Origin: JANNNF01 sp040385825
Lineage (GTDB): Bacteria > Pseudomonadota > Alphaproteobacteria > Rhodobacterales > Rhodobacteraceae
Direction of reading: 5' to 3'
NCBI GenBank assembly: GCA_040385825.1
Contig: JAZKGQ010000009.1
Span: 1 to 64,000 of the forward strand
Length of the DNA: 64,000 bases
Part shown: positions 1 through 9,522 of the stretch, piece by piece
How positions within the stretch are numbered: the stretch's first letter is position 1
Layout: each line of letters begins with the position of its first letter
The notes under the pieces: model-generated
Database searches by the model: none
The model's input: the letters and a program-made list of their open reading frames with translations, nothing else
What the model was told of the DNA's origin: nothing
Made by a program: the position numbers and the translations under genes

Positions 1-37
1 CGATGACCTACTGCCCTGGCGCTGGAACGGATAGCGG

Positions 38-157
38 TCAGACCGGACGCTTACGGCCTGCCGACAGGAACATCCGGATCGGGCGGCCCTTCGCGTCGGC
101 CAGGACGTGCAGCTTCGAGTTCAGGCCGCCCTTCGTCCGACCTATCAGGCGTCCGCG
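38..157 (-). pseudogene. IS5-family transposase, second frame (OrfB), truncated
   Basis: Read in the -1 frame after the slippery G run, this stretch encodes RLIGRTKGGLNSKLHVLADA followed by KGRPIRMFLSAGR, a standard continuation of the IS427 transposase with the region before the second catalytic aspartate. It then hits TGA at 40-38. Neither that frame nor the other two continue with the usual remainder of the DDE domain. The catalytic D and E further on are missing from the window, so this copy cannot make a full transposase. Confidence 0.6.
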
Positions 158-495
158 CCCCCCTTTTGAAGCGCCAGGCTTGAGGCCGTCCTATGGGCCT
201 TCGCATGCGTCGCGTCGATCATCACGATCCCGGTGTCCTGCGCCTGTGCCGCCAGTTCGGTCATGATCGTGGCGAACACGCCCATCCGGCTCCACCGCTT
301 CCAGCGATTGTAGAGCGTCTTCGGTGGGCCATAGGCGGCGGGCGCGTGCTTCCACATCAACCCATTGCGCTGAATGAAAATTATCCCACTCAACACCCGC
401 CGGTCATCGGCCCGCGGCTTGCCCCGAGACTTCGGAAAGAACGGCCGCAGCCGATCAAGCTGCGCTTCCGACAGCCAGAAAAGATCGCTCATCAT
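145..495 (-). CDS. IS5-family transposase, first frame (OrfA)
   Basis: A 116-residue N-terminal half of an IS427-group transposase (DUF4096-type helical domain). The start MSDLFWLSEAQLDRLRPFFP and the WKHAPAAYGPPKTLYNRW segment are typical; VMIDATHAKAHRTA carries the first aspartate of the DDE site. The frame ends just after a CAAAAGGGGGG run, the slippery stretch at which this group makes a programmed -1 shift into OrfB. The residues after the shift (GRLIGRTKGGLNSKLH) are as expected. The start could be 495 or 492 (double ATG). Probably inactive because OrfB is broken. Confidence 0.75.
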   Translation of the reverse strand: MMSDLFWLSEAQLDRLRPFFPKSRGKPRADDRRVLSGIIFIQRNGLMWKHAPAAYGPPKTLYNRWKRWSRMGVFATIMTELAAQAQDTGIVMIDATHAKAHRTASSLALQKGGADA

Positions 496-655
496 GCCTC
501 CCCACTTTGGGAGTTTGAATCATGCCGCGAGCCGCCGATCAAGCGGATTTATGGGTCCTGACTCTAGTTGTTCAGTCCCGTCCTTCGCATTTATGGTGCC
601 GACCACTTCGCCGAGACGTATGGTTGTGGCATGTGGCGTACCTCTCGCTATACTC

Positions 656-3600
656 TTAGCCGCCTTCAGGCGCGACAAAGCGTAGACAGGCATGCATCAG
701 CCTGCGTGGATGGGACTGGATGGCTGCGGCAATTGCCGTTCCGGTAAGCTTGATGCGCGTCTGGGCCATAAGAACGGCCAGTGTAGCGCGGCGTTCGTCG
801 GCTTCAACTTGACCACGCAGAGCATTGACCATGCTTTGGTTGTCCACTCTGGCGCGTGCTGCGGCGCGGTTGCGGAACCCTTGGGCAAGAGTTTCACCTT
901 CGATCTCGATCACCTGTTTGCGGGCAGTCCATGCCTTTATCACTTGGCGCAGATCCTTGGTCCGCAGATCTTTTAGGTCAGCGTCGATCACGCTGACGTG
1001 TTGACTGCAGACCCCCGCCGTCGGTGTAAGCAGTTTTTGCATCCGGCCTTGAATGCGGTTTTTGTCATCCGGATCGGGCCTTGCGCGCAGGAGCATTGCA
1101 GTTTGCTGTGGATCAAGCGGGTGCCAGCCTTCCTTGGTCAGGACCGAGGCCATGGCCAAAAAGCGGGTTGGCATCCGGGATTGCATCCAGCGGTGGTCGG
1201 CGGAAAGCCCTTCGTCAAGCCGTGCCAGATAACTTTGTCGGGCCGAGGTCCCGAACCAATCTAGGGCTGCGGCAAAGTCTTTTGCAGCCCCAGAGTGCGG
1301 CGGTTCGAGGGGCTGGCTGGCCGCAACGGTGATCGCAATCGGCAGACCGGTCCAGGCCAATGCCGGATGGTTGGCGCCGACCCTGATCACCAATTCGCCT
1401 TGGGGCTGACCAGAAAAATGCGGGCCACCAAAGCTTAACCAGCCCTGACACAGCCCGTCGTGAATGCTGTCGCCGTGGTCAAAGAAACGCAGGTCGCGCG
1501 TTTGGGCGCCGGTGACGTTGAACTGCACAAAGCGGTAGGGCGGCACGGCCATATGCTTGCGCCGTACAAGCAGCGCCGTTTTGTCATCCCATTCGTGGCT
1601 TTGGGCCATGTCGGGCAGCAGGAAGGGCGGTTCTGTTTTTCCAGAAGCATACCAAAAACCCGAATACCGCCTCGGCGGATCGGATTTGTCGGGGCGGCCG
1701 GGTTCATAGAGAAAACCGCCCGCTTTTGCGCAAGCACGCAGCCAGTCGTCATTCGCCGCTTCTACCCGCTCTGCCGCTCTCGTTTCGTGCTCATCGGCAA
1801 GGTGCAGGCGATCTGCGATGTCGCCGACGCGGTCCGCCAATGCCTGCACATGCGCCTTGGACAAGGGCGCGAAATGGTCAAGGTGCGAGACAAGGCCGCG
1901 CCCGGCCCATGTTGCATTCAGGTCGGACAGGCGTGCCAAGGCTGCGCCTTTGCCGGTTTCGGGACGTGTCAGAAGCTGGGCAATCAGTTGGTTGACCTCG
2001 GTCCAGATCTCTTCCGAGACCGGAGGCAGCGGGCTGTCAAACACCCCCAGTGCGCCAAGGGCGTTTGACAGCCCCTCTTCTGGCGAGCCTCGCATGACCA
2101 GCCGCCAAAGGCGGATGCGAGCGGGCATCTGCTGTCCACGACGTGCAGCACGTATTGAGGTCTGGCTAAGCCGGTCGATCCGCCCGATCAGCTGATCCAC
2201 GGCCTGCGGGTCCCATGGCATGCTGTAAAAGATCATATTGCGTGCGCTGTGTTGAAGGTTCAGCCCGGCTTGAATCCAGTCGCCGATCAACAGGATGCGC
2301 GCGGGGCCCTGAACAAAGGGTTCAATCGCTTCCTGCATGGCGCGGATGTCTTCAAAGCTGCTTTCGCTGGCCGCCATCGACCGGCGCAGGGCCGCGATAC
2401 CGTCTGGTGCCAAGTCGGGAAAGTAGCGAGGCAAGACAGCTTGCAGCATATCGATGGTGCCCGCATCGCCCGCCACGACGACAATCTTTTCCGGTGCGCG
2501 GGCGGGTTTCCCAGCGCTTTCTCGGTCCTTTTCGGCACCAAAGATGCCTGCAAGAATGTCCGTCAAAGCCTCAAGCCGGGAGTCGCCGAAATCTTCCAAC
2601 GCGTCTTTCCGCACCTGCACCATACCCGGAACCGTGCGTTCAAGCCGGTCGATGGCGTCGCGCACCGAACGGCGCGAGCGTAGCAAACCGCGCACTGTGG
2701 TCCAGGGTGCGGCATCAAGGCTGGGGCCGCGTCCCCCATCACCTCGGGTGTGGCCTGCAATAAGCGTCTGGATCAAACTCAGACGACCGATTTCTGAGAC
2801 AGTCGGGTCAAACAGGCACAGTTGGTTGTCGCGGGCAGGGAAATAGGCCCCCCAATCCGCCCGTGTCTGTCGGGTGATGCGCCGGGTCGGGGCGTGGTGG
2901 CGATAAGCGATTGCCCCTTCGTTGGAAAGGTCGTCCGAGGGCAGACCAACCAGCGCCTGCGCAGCTTGAAGTTCTTGTTGTTCGATAAAGGCCGCGGTCG
3001 TCAGACCCACATCTTGGGCCAGCCGGGTCTTTTCCGGCTCCAAGAGCCTAAGGATAATGTCGCGCCAAACCGGATCGCCCAGCCGCGGCGTAGCCGACAG
3101 CACCAGAAGCTGGCGATAGGCCGCTTCGTCGTTTCGGCTTTCGTCTGCTTTTTGGCTTAGGCGGTCGAGCACGTCGCGCGGGAGGGATTGCGGCTCGTCG
3201 ATCAACAGCATGTGCTGGCGCACCGGGTCTAGCCAGTCGGGATGATCGGCAATGTCCCGGGGCCGCAGCAAAAGTGCGCTGGCCGTGCGGTGGCGCGCGG
3301 CGGGATGGTCATCGTCGGCGCGCTCAAGCCCGGCGGCCCCGGCCTCAAGCCAAGCCTGCATCCGGGCGCGGTCGGCGTCATCGACGACATGGCCGAGGAT
3401 ATGCCCCCGGGTCCAAAGCTCTTCGTGCCACTGCGCCAATAGGCGTTCGGGAGCGACAATGGCGGTTTGATGGGCGGGGTCGACGCTGCGCAGCGCGTTC
3501 AGCACCATGATCGCTTGAATGGTTTTGCCAAGCCCCACCTCGTCGGCAATCAGATGGCGAATGCGTTGATCCGACAGGATATGGGTGACGGTGGCCAGTT

Positions 3601-3733
3601 GGAACGGCAAGGGTTCGGCGGCGACGCCAAAGGTCGCCCCCATGGCCAGCGCCCCGCGCTCGGCCCTGCGGCGCAGGGCATGGGCGGTGGCAATGAAGAC
3701 GTGGTAGGGATCAAATCTGTGCAGATCAGACAT
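656..3733 (-). CDS. SNF2/RapA-type DEAD-box ATPase of DISARM-like array (DrmD-like)
   Basis: A large SF2 translocase of about 1025 residues. The N-terminal RecA fold has DEVGLGKTIQA (Walker A, about residue 66), LLIDEPQSLP (motif II with DEPQ instead of DEAH, about 175) and LSATPRLGDP (motif III). The second fold has LIGDWIQAGLNLQHS and DQLIGRIDRLSQ (motif VI, about 510), the RapA/SNF2 arginine-finger pattern. About 480 further residues match nothing I recognise. ATG 3733 is preferred because AGGA lies 8 bases upstream; an in-frame ATG at 3742 overlaps the upstream stop. It is translationally coupled to the 1030-residue gene. In class 1 DISARM a SNF2 helicase (DrmD) has the comparable place, so a role in DNA-based phage defence is inferred. 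Confidence 0.82.
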   Translation of the reverse strand: MSDLHRFDPYHVFIATAHALRRRAERGALAMGATFGVAAEPLPFQLATVTHILSDQRIRHLIADEVGLGKTIQAIMVLNALRSVDPAHQTAIVAPERLLAQWHEELWTRGHILGHVVDDADRARMQAWLEAGAAGLERADDDHPAARHRTASALLLRPRDIADHPDWLDPVRQHMLLIDEPQSLPRDVLDRLSQKADESRNDEAAYRQLLVLSATPRLGDPVWRDIILRLLEPEKTRLAQDVGLTTAAFIEQQELQAAQALVGLPSDDLSNEGAIAYRHHAPTRRITRQTRADWGAYFPARDNQLCLFDPTVSEIGRLSLIQTLIAGHTRGDGGRGPSLDAAPWTTVRGLLRSRRSVRDAIDRLERTVPGMVQVRKDALEDFGDSRLEALTDILAGIFGAEKDRESAGKPARAPEKIVVVAGDAGTIDMLQAVLPRYFPDLAPDGIAALRRSMAASESSFEDIRAMQEAIEPFVQGPARILLIGDWIQAGLNLQHSARNMIFYSMPWDPQAVDQLIGRIDRLSQTSIRAARRGQQMPARIRLWRLVMRGSPEEGLSNALGALGVFDSPLPPVSEEIWTEVNQLIAQLLTRPETGKGAALARLSDLNATWAGRGLVSHLDHFAPLSKAHVQALADRVGDIADRLHLADEHETRAAERVEAANDDWLRACAKAGGFLYEPGRPDKSDPPRRYSGFWYASGKTEPPFLLPDMAQSHEWDDKTALLVRRKHMAVPPYRFVQFNVTGAQTRDLRFFDHGDSIHDGLCQGWLSFGGPHFSGQPQGELVIRVGANHPALAWTGLPIAITVAASQPLEPPHSGAAKDFAAALDWFGTSARQSYLARLDEGLSADHRWMQSRMPTRFLAMASVLTKEGWHPLDPQQTAMLLRARPDPDDKNRIQGRMQKLLTPTAGVCSQHVSVIDADLKDLRTKDLRQVIKAWTARKQVIEIEGETLAQGFRNRAAARARVDNQSMVNALRGQVEADERRATLAVLMAQTRIKLTGTAIAAAIQSHPRRLMHACLRFVAPEGG

Positions 3734-3738
3734 GGGCA

Positions 3739-6700
3739 TCATCCTGTCCGCCGCAGCACGTTCGGCCCGGCCCGGCCCAGTCGCAGCGCGACATAGCGAA
3801 TTGCCCGTGCAGTGTGCCGATCGGACAAGAGCCGCGCCAGATGGTCACGCCAGGCTTCGGTTCCCAGCAGTTGGTTGGGGGCAAGCCACAGCAGCAGTCC
3901 GCTCCTCAGCACCTGTGGTCCGACCCAGTCGATCCCGGCGGTTCGGCTGATATCCATGTGGCACCGGGTCAACAGGCTGACCAGATCATCATCGGACAGC
4001 CGGGCATAGGTCGTCGCTTGCAAGGATTCCCAACGGCTTTCGGGCAAGATCAGGTGCCGGAATGGCGACTGCGCTTGCAGGGTCCAACTGCGGTCTGACA
4101 GTCTTTGCCAGCGATCGGCGGGAGAATAAGCATCGCTTTCCCCAAGCTCTGGTTCGCCGCGGAGTTCAAGGCTCGCTGACAGATCGGCATAGGCCGCATC
4201 CACCGCTGCATCTAGCAGCGCCGCCTCGTCTTCGGTCAGCGCCGGTCCGGGCGCGCGATCAGATGGTTTGAAAGATGCCAACGCATGAGCAAAGCGTTGG
4301 GTCAGGGCATCTAGCAAGAGTGGCTGGTCTTCATGCGCGATCTGGGGAAACTCGGGGCCCAAGGCCAGTCCATCGGCCGCAGCACCTTCGGCCATCTGGC
4401 GGGCAAGGCTGTCGGGGCGGCGGCGGTCCTGTGCTTCGGCGGACAGCCAGTCTTGGCCACAAAGGGCTACAAGAAGGCTGTCTTCAAGAAACCGCACAAT
4501 CTCCGTACGCCGCGCATCAACCAGAAAGCTTGACGCCTCGGCCGACATCCAGGCTACCAGCGCCTCGCAAAGTGTTGCCAGCCCGTGTTTGTCGCCAAAC
4601 GGATCAACCGAACGGGCCAAAGTCAAGGGCGCGGGCTGGGCTGACTGACCGAAAAGAAGGGCCTTGCCCTCGATCAACCCAGCCCGCAGAGCCGCAAGGC
4701 CGGGCACATCGGGCAAAAAAAGCCGAATGTCGTCCACAGCTTCGGGATGTTTGGCACCATCTTGGCTCAATAGCGGGGCCAGCGCCCGCGCGCCTAGACC
4801 CGGCCCGATAATCGCCCCATCCCTAGTCGTATCTTCGTCCCCATCTTCTTCGTTATCCGCGCGCCAAGCGATTTGCCCCGGTACGCGGTCTAGCTCTTTT
4901 GGTCGCCGGGGCAGCGGGAATGTAAACTCTCCCAGCCCGGGCACTTTGACGGTCAGGGTCCACCATGCCTCTTCATAGGCGGCGGCCTGATAGGCCGCGG
5001 CGCGCAGCTCTTCCAATTCGGGGGCGGCAAAGGTCAGGCGGGCGGGCAGGCCAGACAGGGCGAAGTCTTGGCGGGCAAGTACTGCACCGTTGCGGGCCAA
5101 ACCGATTTGCAAGATGACCGGGCCAAGCACAACCGGACTTGCGAAAGACAAGACCAGGGCCCCCGACCTCAGGTCAGCAAGGCTGGGCTGCTCGGGACGC
5201 GCATTGCAGGCAAAGGCACGCGGGGCAGCGGATGTGTCGGAGTAGGGAACGATTTCCCAAGTTTCCGCCAAGCCGCTGACCTGTCCGCCTGCCTGCAAAT
5301 GCAGCGCGATGGCGCCGTCAGAGGCAGGCAGAATTGCAACATCGCCAAGCGCCATGACCGTCTCCACGCTAGCCGCGGTCGCGCCGGGTTTGCCAAGGCT
5401 GACCTGCAGTCCCTCACACATCGCCCGCAGGAAAAGCGGCGTGTCGGCGGGGGGCATCAGGCGGTTGCCGTCACGGACAATGCGACCCGCACAGGCAAAC
5501 TCGGCCAGATGCGAGTTGGCCAAACGCACCCCGGCTTCGGTCAGGGCTATGAGGCAGGTGCTGGCCTCCGCCACCCAGGCCAAAATGCCGTTTGGGCAGT
5601 CCAAAACCTGCGCCCCGGCGGGCCTTGCCGGGCCGTCCGGGCGGTCTTGCAGGATTTGCAGCACCTGCTCGCCGGGGTGCACCACATCGTTTCGGCCAAG
5701 CGCCGCCAAAAGCCCGCCTGTTTCGGCCCAGCGAAAAACCGAGGGCAGTGCGGGGGTCAGGGCCGCCAGAAGATATTCCGCGCTGTCAGAGCAGCCTGAA
5801 AGATGAATAGTGGCGGGCGCAAACGCGCGCCCGATGTCGGGCAGGGCCAAGATGGCCCCCTGTAGAAAGTCGCGCAGAAACACCCGATTTTGGGCCTGCC
5901 CTGCAATGGTCAACAGCGCGCTTTGGCTGTCGGGGACCGCTTCGCCTGACTTGGGCCCCTGTAGCCAAAGCCCATCTAGCACGGGTTTGCCCCCACCATC
6001 ACCGCCGGTCCGGCAAGATATCGAGACGGAGGCCAGCCAAGTCGCTCTTGGGGGCATTGCGGCGGATTTGCGGGACGGGTTGCGCAGCACGCGGCGCGCC
6101 TGACGCAAGACCTGTCGGCATTCGCCATCCATCCGGATATCCCGCCCGATCCGCGCCAGCGCCTTGGGTTCCAGCCGGGCCGCGCTTTCCTCGCCGGTAA
6201 GCAGGCTGCGCCCTAGGGCAATGGCCAGCGCTCGGTCCTCCAGCCAGTCCGACAGCCGCCCGGACCACAGCCCGCCGGCGATACCGATCAGGCGCCGGTA
6301 GAATTCGTCATCATTCAGACCCGTTCCGCCCATCTGCGCCACCTTGCCAAGCGCGGCGGCCAAGGGGCGGTGTATCTCCAGCGGTGCCAGCGCGTTGCGG
6401 ATCGGCCAAGCGATGTTGCTGTAGTTGCGGGCCCAATCGCTGCGGTGTGGCTGGGGCGTGCCAAGCCGCTGGCTTAGCCGCTCAAACAGCGCGCGCATGG
6501 CCAGACGGTCGGCCCCTGAAATCACCACCCCCAAATCGCGCGACAAGCGGGGCCAGAATTCGGTGCCGGTGCCGCGATAGCCGTAGCCGGTTTCGGTGAT
6601 CGCCACGGCGAGGGGCAGGGTTGCATTGGGCCAGCGCGCCGGTGCAAGCCCTTCCATCCGGGCATGGGCGCCGACCAGGCGGAGCATTTTGGCCAAAGCC

Positions 6701-6831
6701 TCCGGGTCGAGCCCATGTTCGATAAGGAAGACCGGATCGGTTCCGCGCTGGCTGCGCAGAGCCTGAAATTGCGCAACAAGCGCGTGGTCAAACTGTCTGA
6801 GCAACTCTAACGCAGGACCAAACATAATCAT
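3739..6831 (-). CDS. large protein of unknown function, first gene of leftward arm of DISARM-like array
   Basis: A 1030-residue soluble protein with no signal peptide, no membrane segment and no P-loop or nuclease motif that I can see. Near residues 80-95 it has YGYRGTGTEFWPRL, followed by a helical stretch with NYSNIAWPIRNALAP. The middle third is rich in beta-type sequence (for example ALHLQAGGQVSGLAETWEIV) and there is an acidic linker NEEDGDEDTT near 700. Its stop overlaps the start region of the SNF2 gene (ATGATG), so the two are made together. It is divergent from the UvrD-drmA-drmB-NERD operon. I do not recognise the family. Its fixed pairing with a helicase suggests an accessory or recognition subunit, which is inference only. 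Confidence 0.75.
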   Translation of the reverse strand: MIMFGPALELLRQFDHALVAQFQALRSQRGTDPVFLIEHGLDPEALAKMLRLVGAHARMEGLAPARWPNATLPLAVAITETGYGYRGTGTEFWPRLSRDLGVVISGADRLAMRALFERLSQRLGTPQPHRSDWARNYSNIAWPIRNALAPLEIHRPLAAALGKVAQMGGTGLNDDEFYRRLIGIAGGLWSGRLSDWLEDRALAIALGRSLLTGEESAARLEPKALARIGRDIRMDGECRQVLRQARRVLRNPSRKSAAMPPRATWLASVSISCRTGGDGGGKPVLDGLWLQGPKSGEAVPDSQSALLTIAGQAQNRVFLRDFLQGAILALPDIGRAFAPATIHLSGCSDSAEYLLAALTPALPSVFRWAETGGLLAALGRNDVVHPGEQVLQILQDRPDGPARPAGAQVLDCPNGILAWVAEASTCLIALTEAGVRLANSHLAEFACAGRIVRDGNRLMPPADTPLFLRAMCEGLQVSLGKPGATAASVETVMALGDVAILPASDGAIALHLQAGGQVSGLAETWEIVPYSDTSAAPRAFACNARPEQPSLADLRSGALVLSFASPVVLGPVILQIGLARNGAVLARQDFALSGLPARLTFAAPELEELRAAAYQAAAYEEAWWTLTVKVPGLGEFTFPLPRRPKELDRVPGQIAWRADNEEDGDEDTTRDGAIIGPGLGARALAPLLSQDGAKHPEAVDDIRLFLPDVPGLAALRAGLIEGKALLFGQSAQPAPLTLARSVDPFGDKHGLATLCEALVAWMSAEASSFLVDARRTEIVRFLEDSLLVALCGQDWLSAEAQDRRRPDSLARQMAEGAAADGLALGPEFPQIAHEDQPLLLDALTQRFAHALASFKPSDRAPGPALTEDEAALLDAAVDAAYADLSASLELRGEPELGESDAYSPADRWQRLSDRSWTLQAQSPFRHLILPESRWESLQATTYARLSDDDLVSLLTRCHMDISRTAGIDWVGPQVLRSGLLLWLAPNQLLGTEAWRDHLARLLSDRHTARAIRYVALRLGRAGPNVLRRTG

Positions 6832-6848
6832 CCAAATCTGTTTGGGGC

Positions 6849-6877
6849 AGTTTGGGTGGCGCGTGGAAAATTGTCAA
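6849..6877 (-). promoter_or_regulatory. candidate promoter of the leftward defence operon
   Basis: On the minus strand a perfect TTGACA -35 box (6877-6872) is followed after 17 bases by a weak -10, CAAACT (6854-6849), about 18 bases before the ATG at 6831. Just upstream, AAGCC-N8-GGCTT at 6879-6896 is a short inverted repeat that could bind a regulator. The whole element lies inside the first codons of the rightward UvrD frame if that gene starts at GTG 6856. Confidence 0.35.
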
Positions 6878-9522
6878 TAAGCCCTGAAAAAGGCTTGATT
6901 TTCGCCCGCGGGCTGTATCCAGTGCCTTATGTTCCCGTCCTCGCCGGTCAGCCCGGCCGGGGCCGGGACGGGTATGATACTGTTTGGCGGTCGATGCATT
7001 TTCACAAACTCCTTGGTCCTGTCCGCCCGCAGCCCGAATCTGAGGCTGAGGCCACAGCGATTGAACGCATGATGGTGGCTTTGGGGCAGACGCGTGCCCC
7101 CTCGCCGACCGATCTGGCCGAAGCGGTTGGCGTATATATCACCTCGGCGCCCTACATGCCTTTGCAGGAAGCCATAGCTTGGCTGGCGGGTCTGCTCGGC
7201 TGGCATGAGTCTTGGCGCAGCCGTGCCGCGATGATTGCGGATGAGATTGTGGCGGCACTTTTGGCGGTGGGGGTGTTTGGCACGGGCGTGGGGTTTGGCC
7301 ATCCACTTTTGGTGCCGCTTGCGTCGCGTCGCGTGTTGGTGCCGGGTGTCGGAGCTGTTCATCTTGCCGCCCGACCCATTGCGGCAACGGCTGGACAAAA
7401 TGCGGACCAGCCGCAGGGCACGCTTCCCGGTGGCCTTTTCAAGGCGGGGGATGTGGGCGAAGAGGTGATCTCTTTCGCCGAGGCGATCGGCTTGCCGCCC
7501 TTGGACCAAGACATACTGGACGCATTGTCCGGGGCCATTGTGCGGGCTCGTGACGGGGTGCTGTTGCGCGATTTGGCTGCGGATTGGCAAAAGCGTTTGG
7601 TGGTTTTGTGCTGCGGCTTTGATACGGCGCAGGGCTTGTGGCGGATGGATGCTACTCGGGCGGCGGCGGTTCTGGCCTGGGCAGGTCTTGTGCCCGACAT
7701 AGAGCCTGGAAAAGCTCAAGACTCCGATCAGGCATTGGTCATTGCCTTGCCTGTCGACCGGCGCGCCATTGTGACCGCGGGTCCGGGCAGCGGCAAGACT
7801 CATGTGGTCTGCCAGCGCCTTGCGCAGCTTTTGGGGGCCGGAACTTCAGCCCCCCGCATGTGGCTTTTGTCTTTTACCCGCGTGGCGGTGGAAGAACTAC
7901 GCGACCGGATTGCCGCCGCGATCAACCGCCCCGACGAGGCTCGCGCGTTGAATGTAGCGACCTTTGATTCCTTTGCTGGCCGCTTAGTGAATGCAACGCT
8001 GCCTGCAGGGGCTCAACGCCCCTCAAGCCACGATGCGGCGTTGCGCGACGCCTTAAAGATGTTGGGCGATCCGCCCCCTGCTGTGACCGGATTTCTTGCG
8101 GGCGTTGCCCATGTGGTGATTGACGAAGCGCAGGATCTGCGGGGCGACAGGCTGGCACTGATGCGGGCCTTTCTTGATCTTTTGCCGCCCGGATGTGGGG
8201 TGACGATCCTGGGCGATGCTGCGCAGTCGATCTATGGGTTTTCGACTACCCCGGTGGGGGATTCGGCTTTGGACAGCTTGCTGGACCCAAAGCCCGGCTA
8301 TGTGACAATGACGCTCGGCTCCGATCACCGGACCCGCGATCTTGGGCTGGCGAACTTCTTTGTCGCAATCCGCGCCGATTTGAATGCCAAAGGGCAAAGC
8401 GGAAATGAGATCCATGCCCGCATCCGCCAAAGCATCGAGCGCTTTGCAAAGCCTGCGCCGCGTGGGGTGCTTGACCCGGTTTTGCCGCCGGCACAAGGCA
8501 GCATGGTGCTCTTTCGCGGGCGGCGCGCAATCTTGTCGGAAAGTCATCGGTTGATGCGGGCTGGTGTCGCGTTCCGGCTGCGCCTTTTGGGTCAGGGCGA
8601 TTTGATCCAGCCCTGGATTGGCGCAGTTCTGGCCGGGTTGCCGGGCCGCGGAATGGTGCCTTTGGCCGAGATCGCGGCGCGTATTGAAGGGGTGCAGGCC
8701 GTTCTTCAGGGACGCGATCTGGATCAGCTTTGGACCGATTTGAACCATCTTGCAGACAACCCCGGCGCGCAGTTGGACATGTCACGTTTGCAACGGCGGC
8801 TGGGCCAGTCGCTGCCACCGCGCCTTTTGCGGCGGTTTCTTGGCCATGCGGGTCCCCTTTTGGGCACGATCCACGGCGCCAAGGGGCTAGAGGCCGACGC
8901 TGTGCTGTTGATGCTGCCCTATGCGCCGCCAGATACGCCCTTTGCCGGCACACAAGACCGCACCAAAGCTGATCCTTTGGAAGAGGCGCGGGTTTTGTAT
9001 GTCGGGGCAACGCGGGCCAGGTCCAAGCTTTACATTGGCAGCCAAAGGCCAAGCCATCTGCAAAAGCTGGCAGGCGGGCGGTTGTGGCGCGGTTACACCG
9101 GCGATTTCAGCGTCGAGATCGGGCTTGCGGGCGATGTGCTGCCGATCCTCCCCGCCGCTGATCCCGAAACCCGCGCGGCGGCCTTAATGACTGCCGCCGA
9201 AGCGCTGGCTGCACCTGGCCCTTCGCCCAAGGCGGTGCCCGGTGTTGCTTTGCATGATGAGCAAAACGGGGCTTGGACGATTTATCGGGCCAACGCGCAG
9301 GGACTTTCCATTGATCCGCCGCTGGGGCAGCTTTCACCCGAGGCAGTGGCCGACATCGCGCAGATTGCAAAGTGCGACGTGGCTGCACTGCCGGGCCGGA
9401 TTGGCGGTTTCTTCCTGTCCGGGGCTGCGACCTGCACTTGGACCGATGGTGACGACAGCGGCATCGCCTTGGTTCCCGTGGTGTGCGGCCTTGCCTCAAT
9501 TTCAATGGAGAGTAATCCGTGA
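6856..9522 (+). CDS. UvrD/Rep-type SF1 helicase of DISARM-like array
   Basis: An 888-residue superfamily 1A helicase. Motifs seen: AGPGSGKTHVVCQRLAQL (Walker A, about residue 310), VVIDEAQDLRGD (about 418), GDAAQSIYGF (about 453), TIHGAKGLEADAVLL (about 672) and ARVLYVGATRARSKLYIG (motif VI, about 712). The roughly 300 residues before Walker A are a separate domain I do not recognise. Its stop overlaps the GTG start of drmA (GTGA), preceded by GGAG, so the two are cotranscribed. The start is uncertain: GTG 6856 leaves only 24 bases to the divergent gene, while ATG 6994 would leave 162 bases for promoters. Confidence 0.85.
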   Translation: MARGKLSISPEKGLIFARGLYPVPYVPVLAGQPGRGRDGYDTVWRSMHFHKLLGPVRPQPESEAEATAIERMMVALGQTRAPSPTDLAEAVGVYITSAPYMPLQEAIAWLAGLLGWHESWRSRAAMIADEIVAALLAVGVFGTGVGFGHPLLVPLASRRVLVPGVGAVHLAARPIAATAGQNADQPQGTLPGGLFKAGDVGEEVISFAEAIGLPPLDQDILDALSGAIVRARDGVLLRDLAADWQKRLVVLCCGFDTAQGLWRMDATRAAAVLAWAGLVPDIEPGKAQDSDQALVIALPVDRRAIVTAGPGSGKTHVVCQRLAQLLGAGTSAPRMWLLSFTRVAVEELRDRIAAAINRPDEARALNVATFDSFAGRLVNATLPAGAQRPSSHDAALRDALKMLGDPPPAVTGFLAGVAHVVIDEAQDLRGDRLALMRAFLDLLPPGCGVTILGDAAQSIYGFSTTPVGDSALDSLLDPKPGYVTMTLGSDHRTRDLGLANFFVAIRADLNAKGQSGNEIHARIRQSIERFAKPAPRGVLDPVLPPAQGSMVLFRGRRAILSESHRLMRAGVAFRLRLLGQGDLIQPWIGAVLAGLPGRGMVPLAEIAARIEGVQAVLQGRDLDQLWTDLNHLADNPGAQLDMSRLQRRLGQSLPPRLLRRFLGHAGPLLGTIHGAKGLEADAVLLMLPYAPPDTPFAGTQDRTKADPLEEARVLYVGATRARSKLYIGSQRPSHLQKLAGGRLWRGYTGDFSVEIGLAGDVLPILPAADPETRAAALMTAAEALAAPGPSPKAVPGVALHDEQNGAWTIYRANAQGLSIDPPLGQLSPEAVADIAQIAKCDVAALPGRIGGFFLSGAATCTWTDGDDSGIALVPVVCGLASISMESNP

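Larger units (their letters stand above)
1..564 (-). mobile_element. IS5-family (IS427-type) element, partial and broken
   Basis: One end of an IS5-family element read on the minus strand. It contains the first transposase frame (145-495) and the start of the second frame. The outer end is placed near 564, where the minus strand reads GAGTCAGGACCCATAAAT at 564-547. CTAG at 564-567 is the kind of target this group prefers. The second transposase frame stops at 38-40 and the sequence beyond no longer looks like transposase, so the element is either decayed or interrupted before the window edge. The end position is inferred from one terminus only; the other inverted repeat is not visible. Confidence 0.6.
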
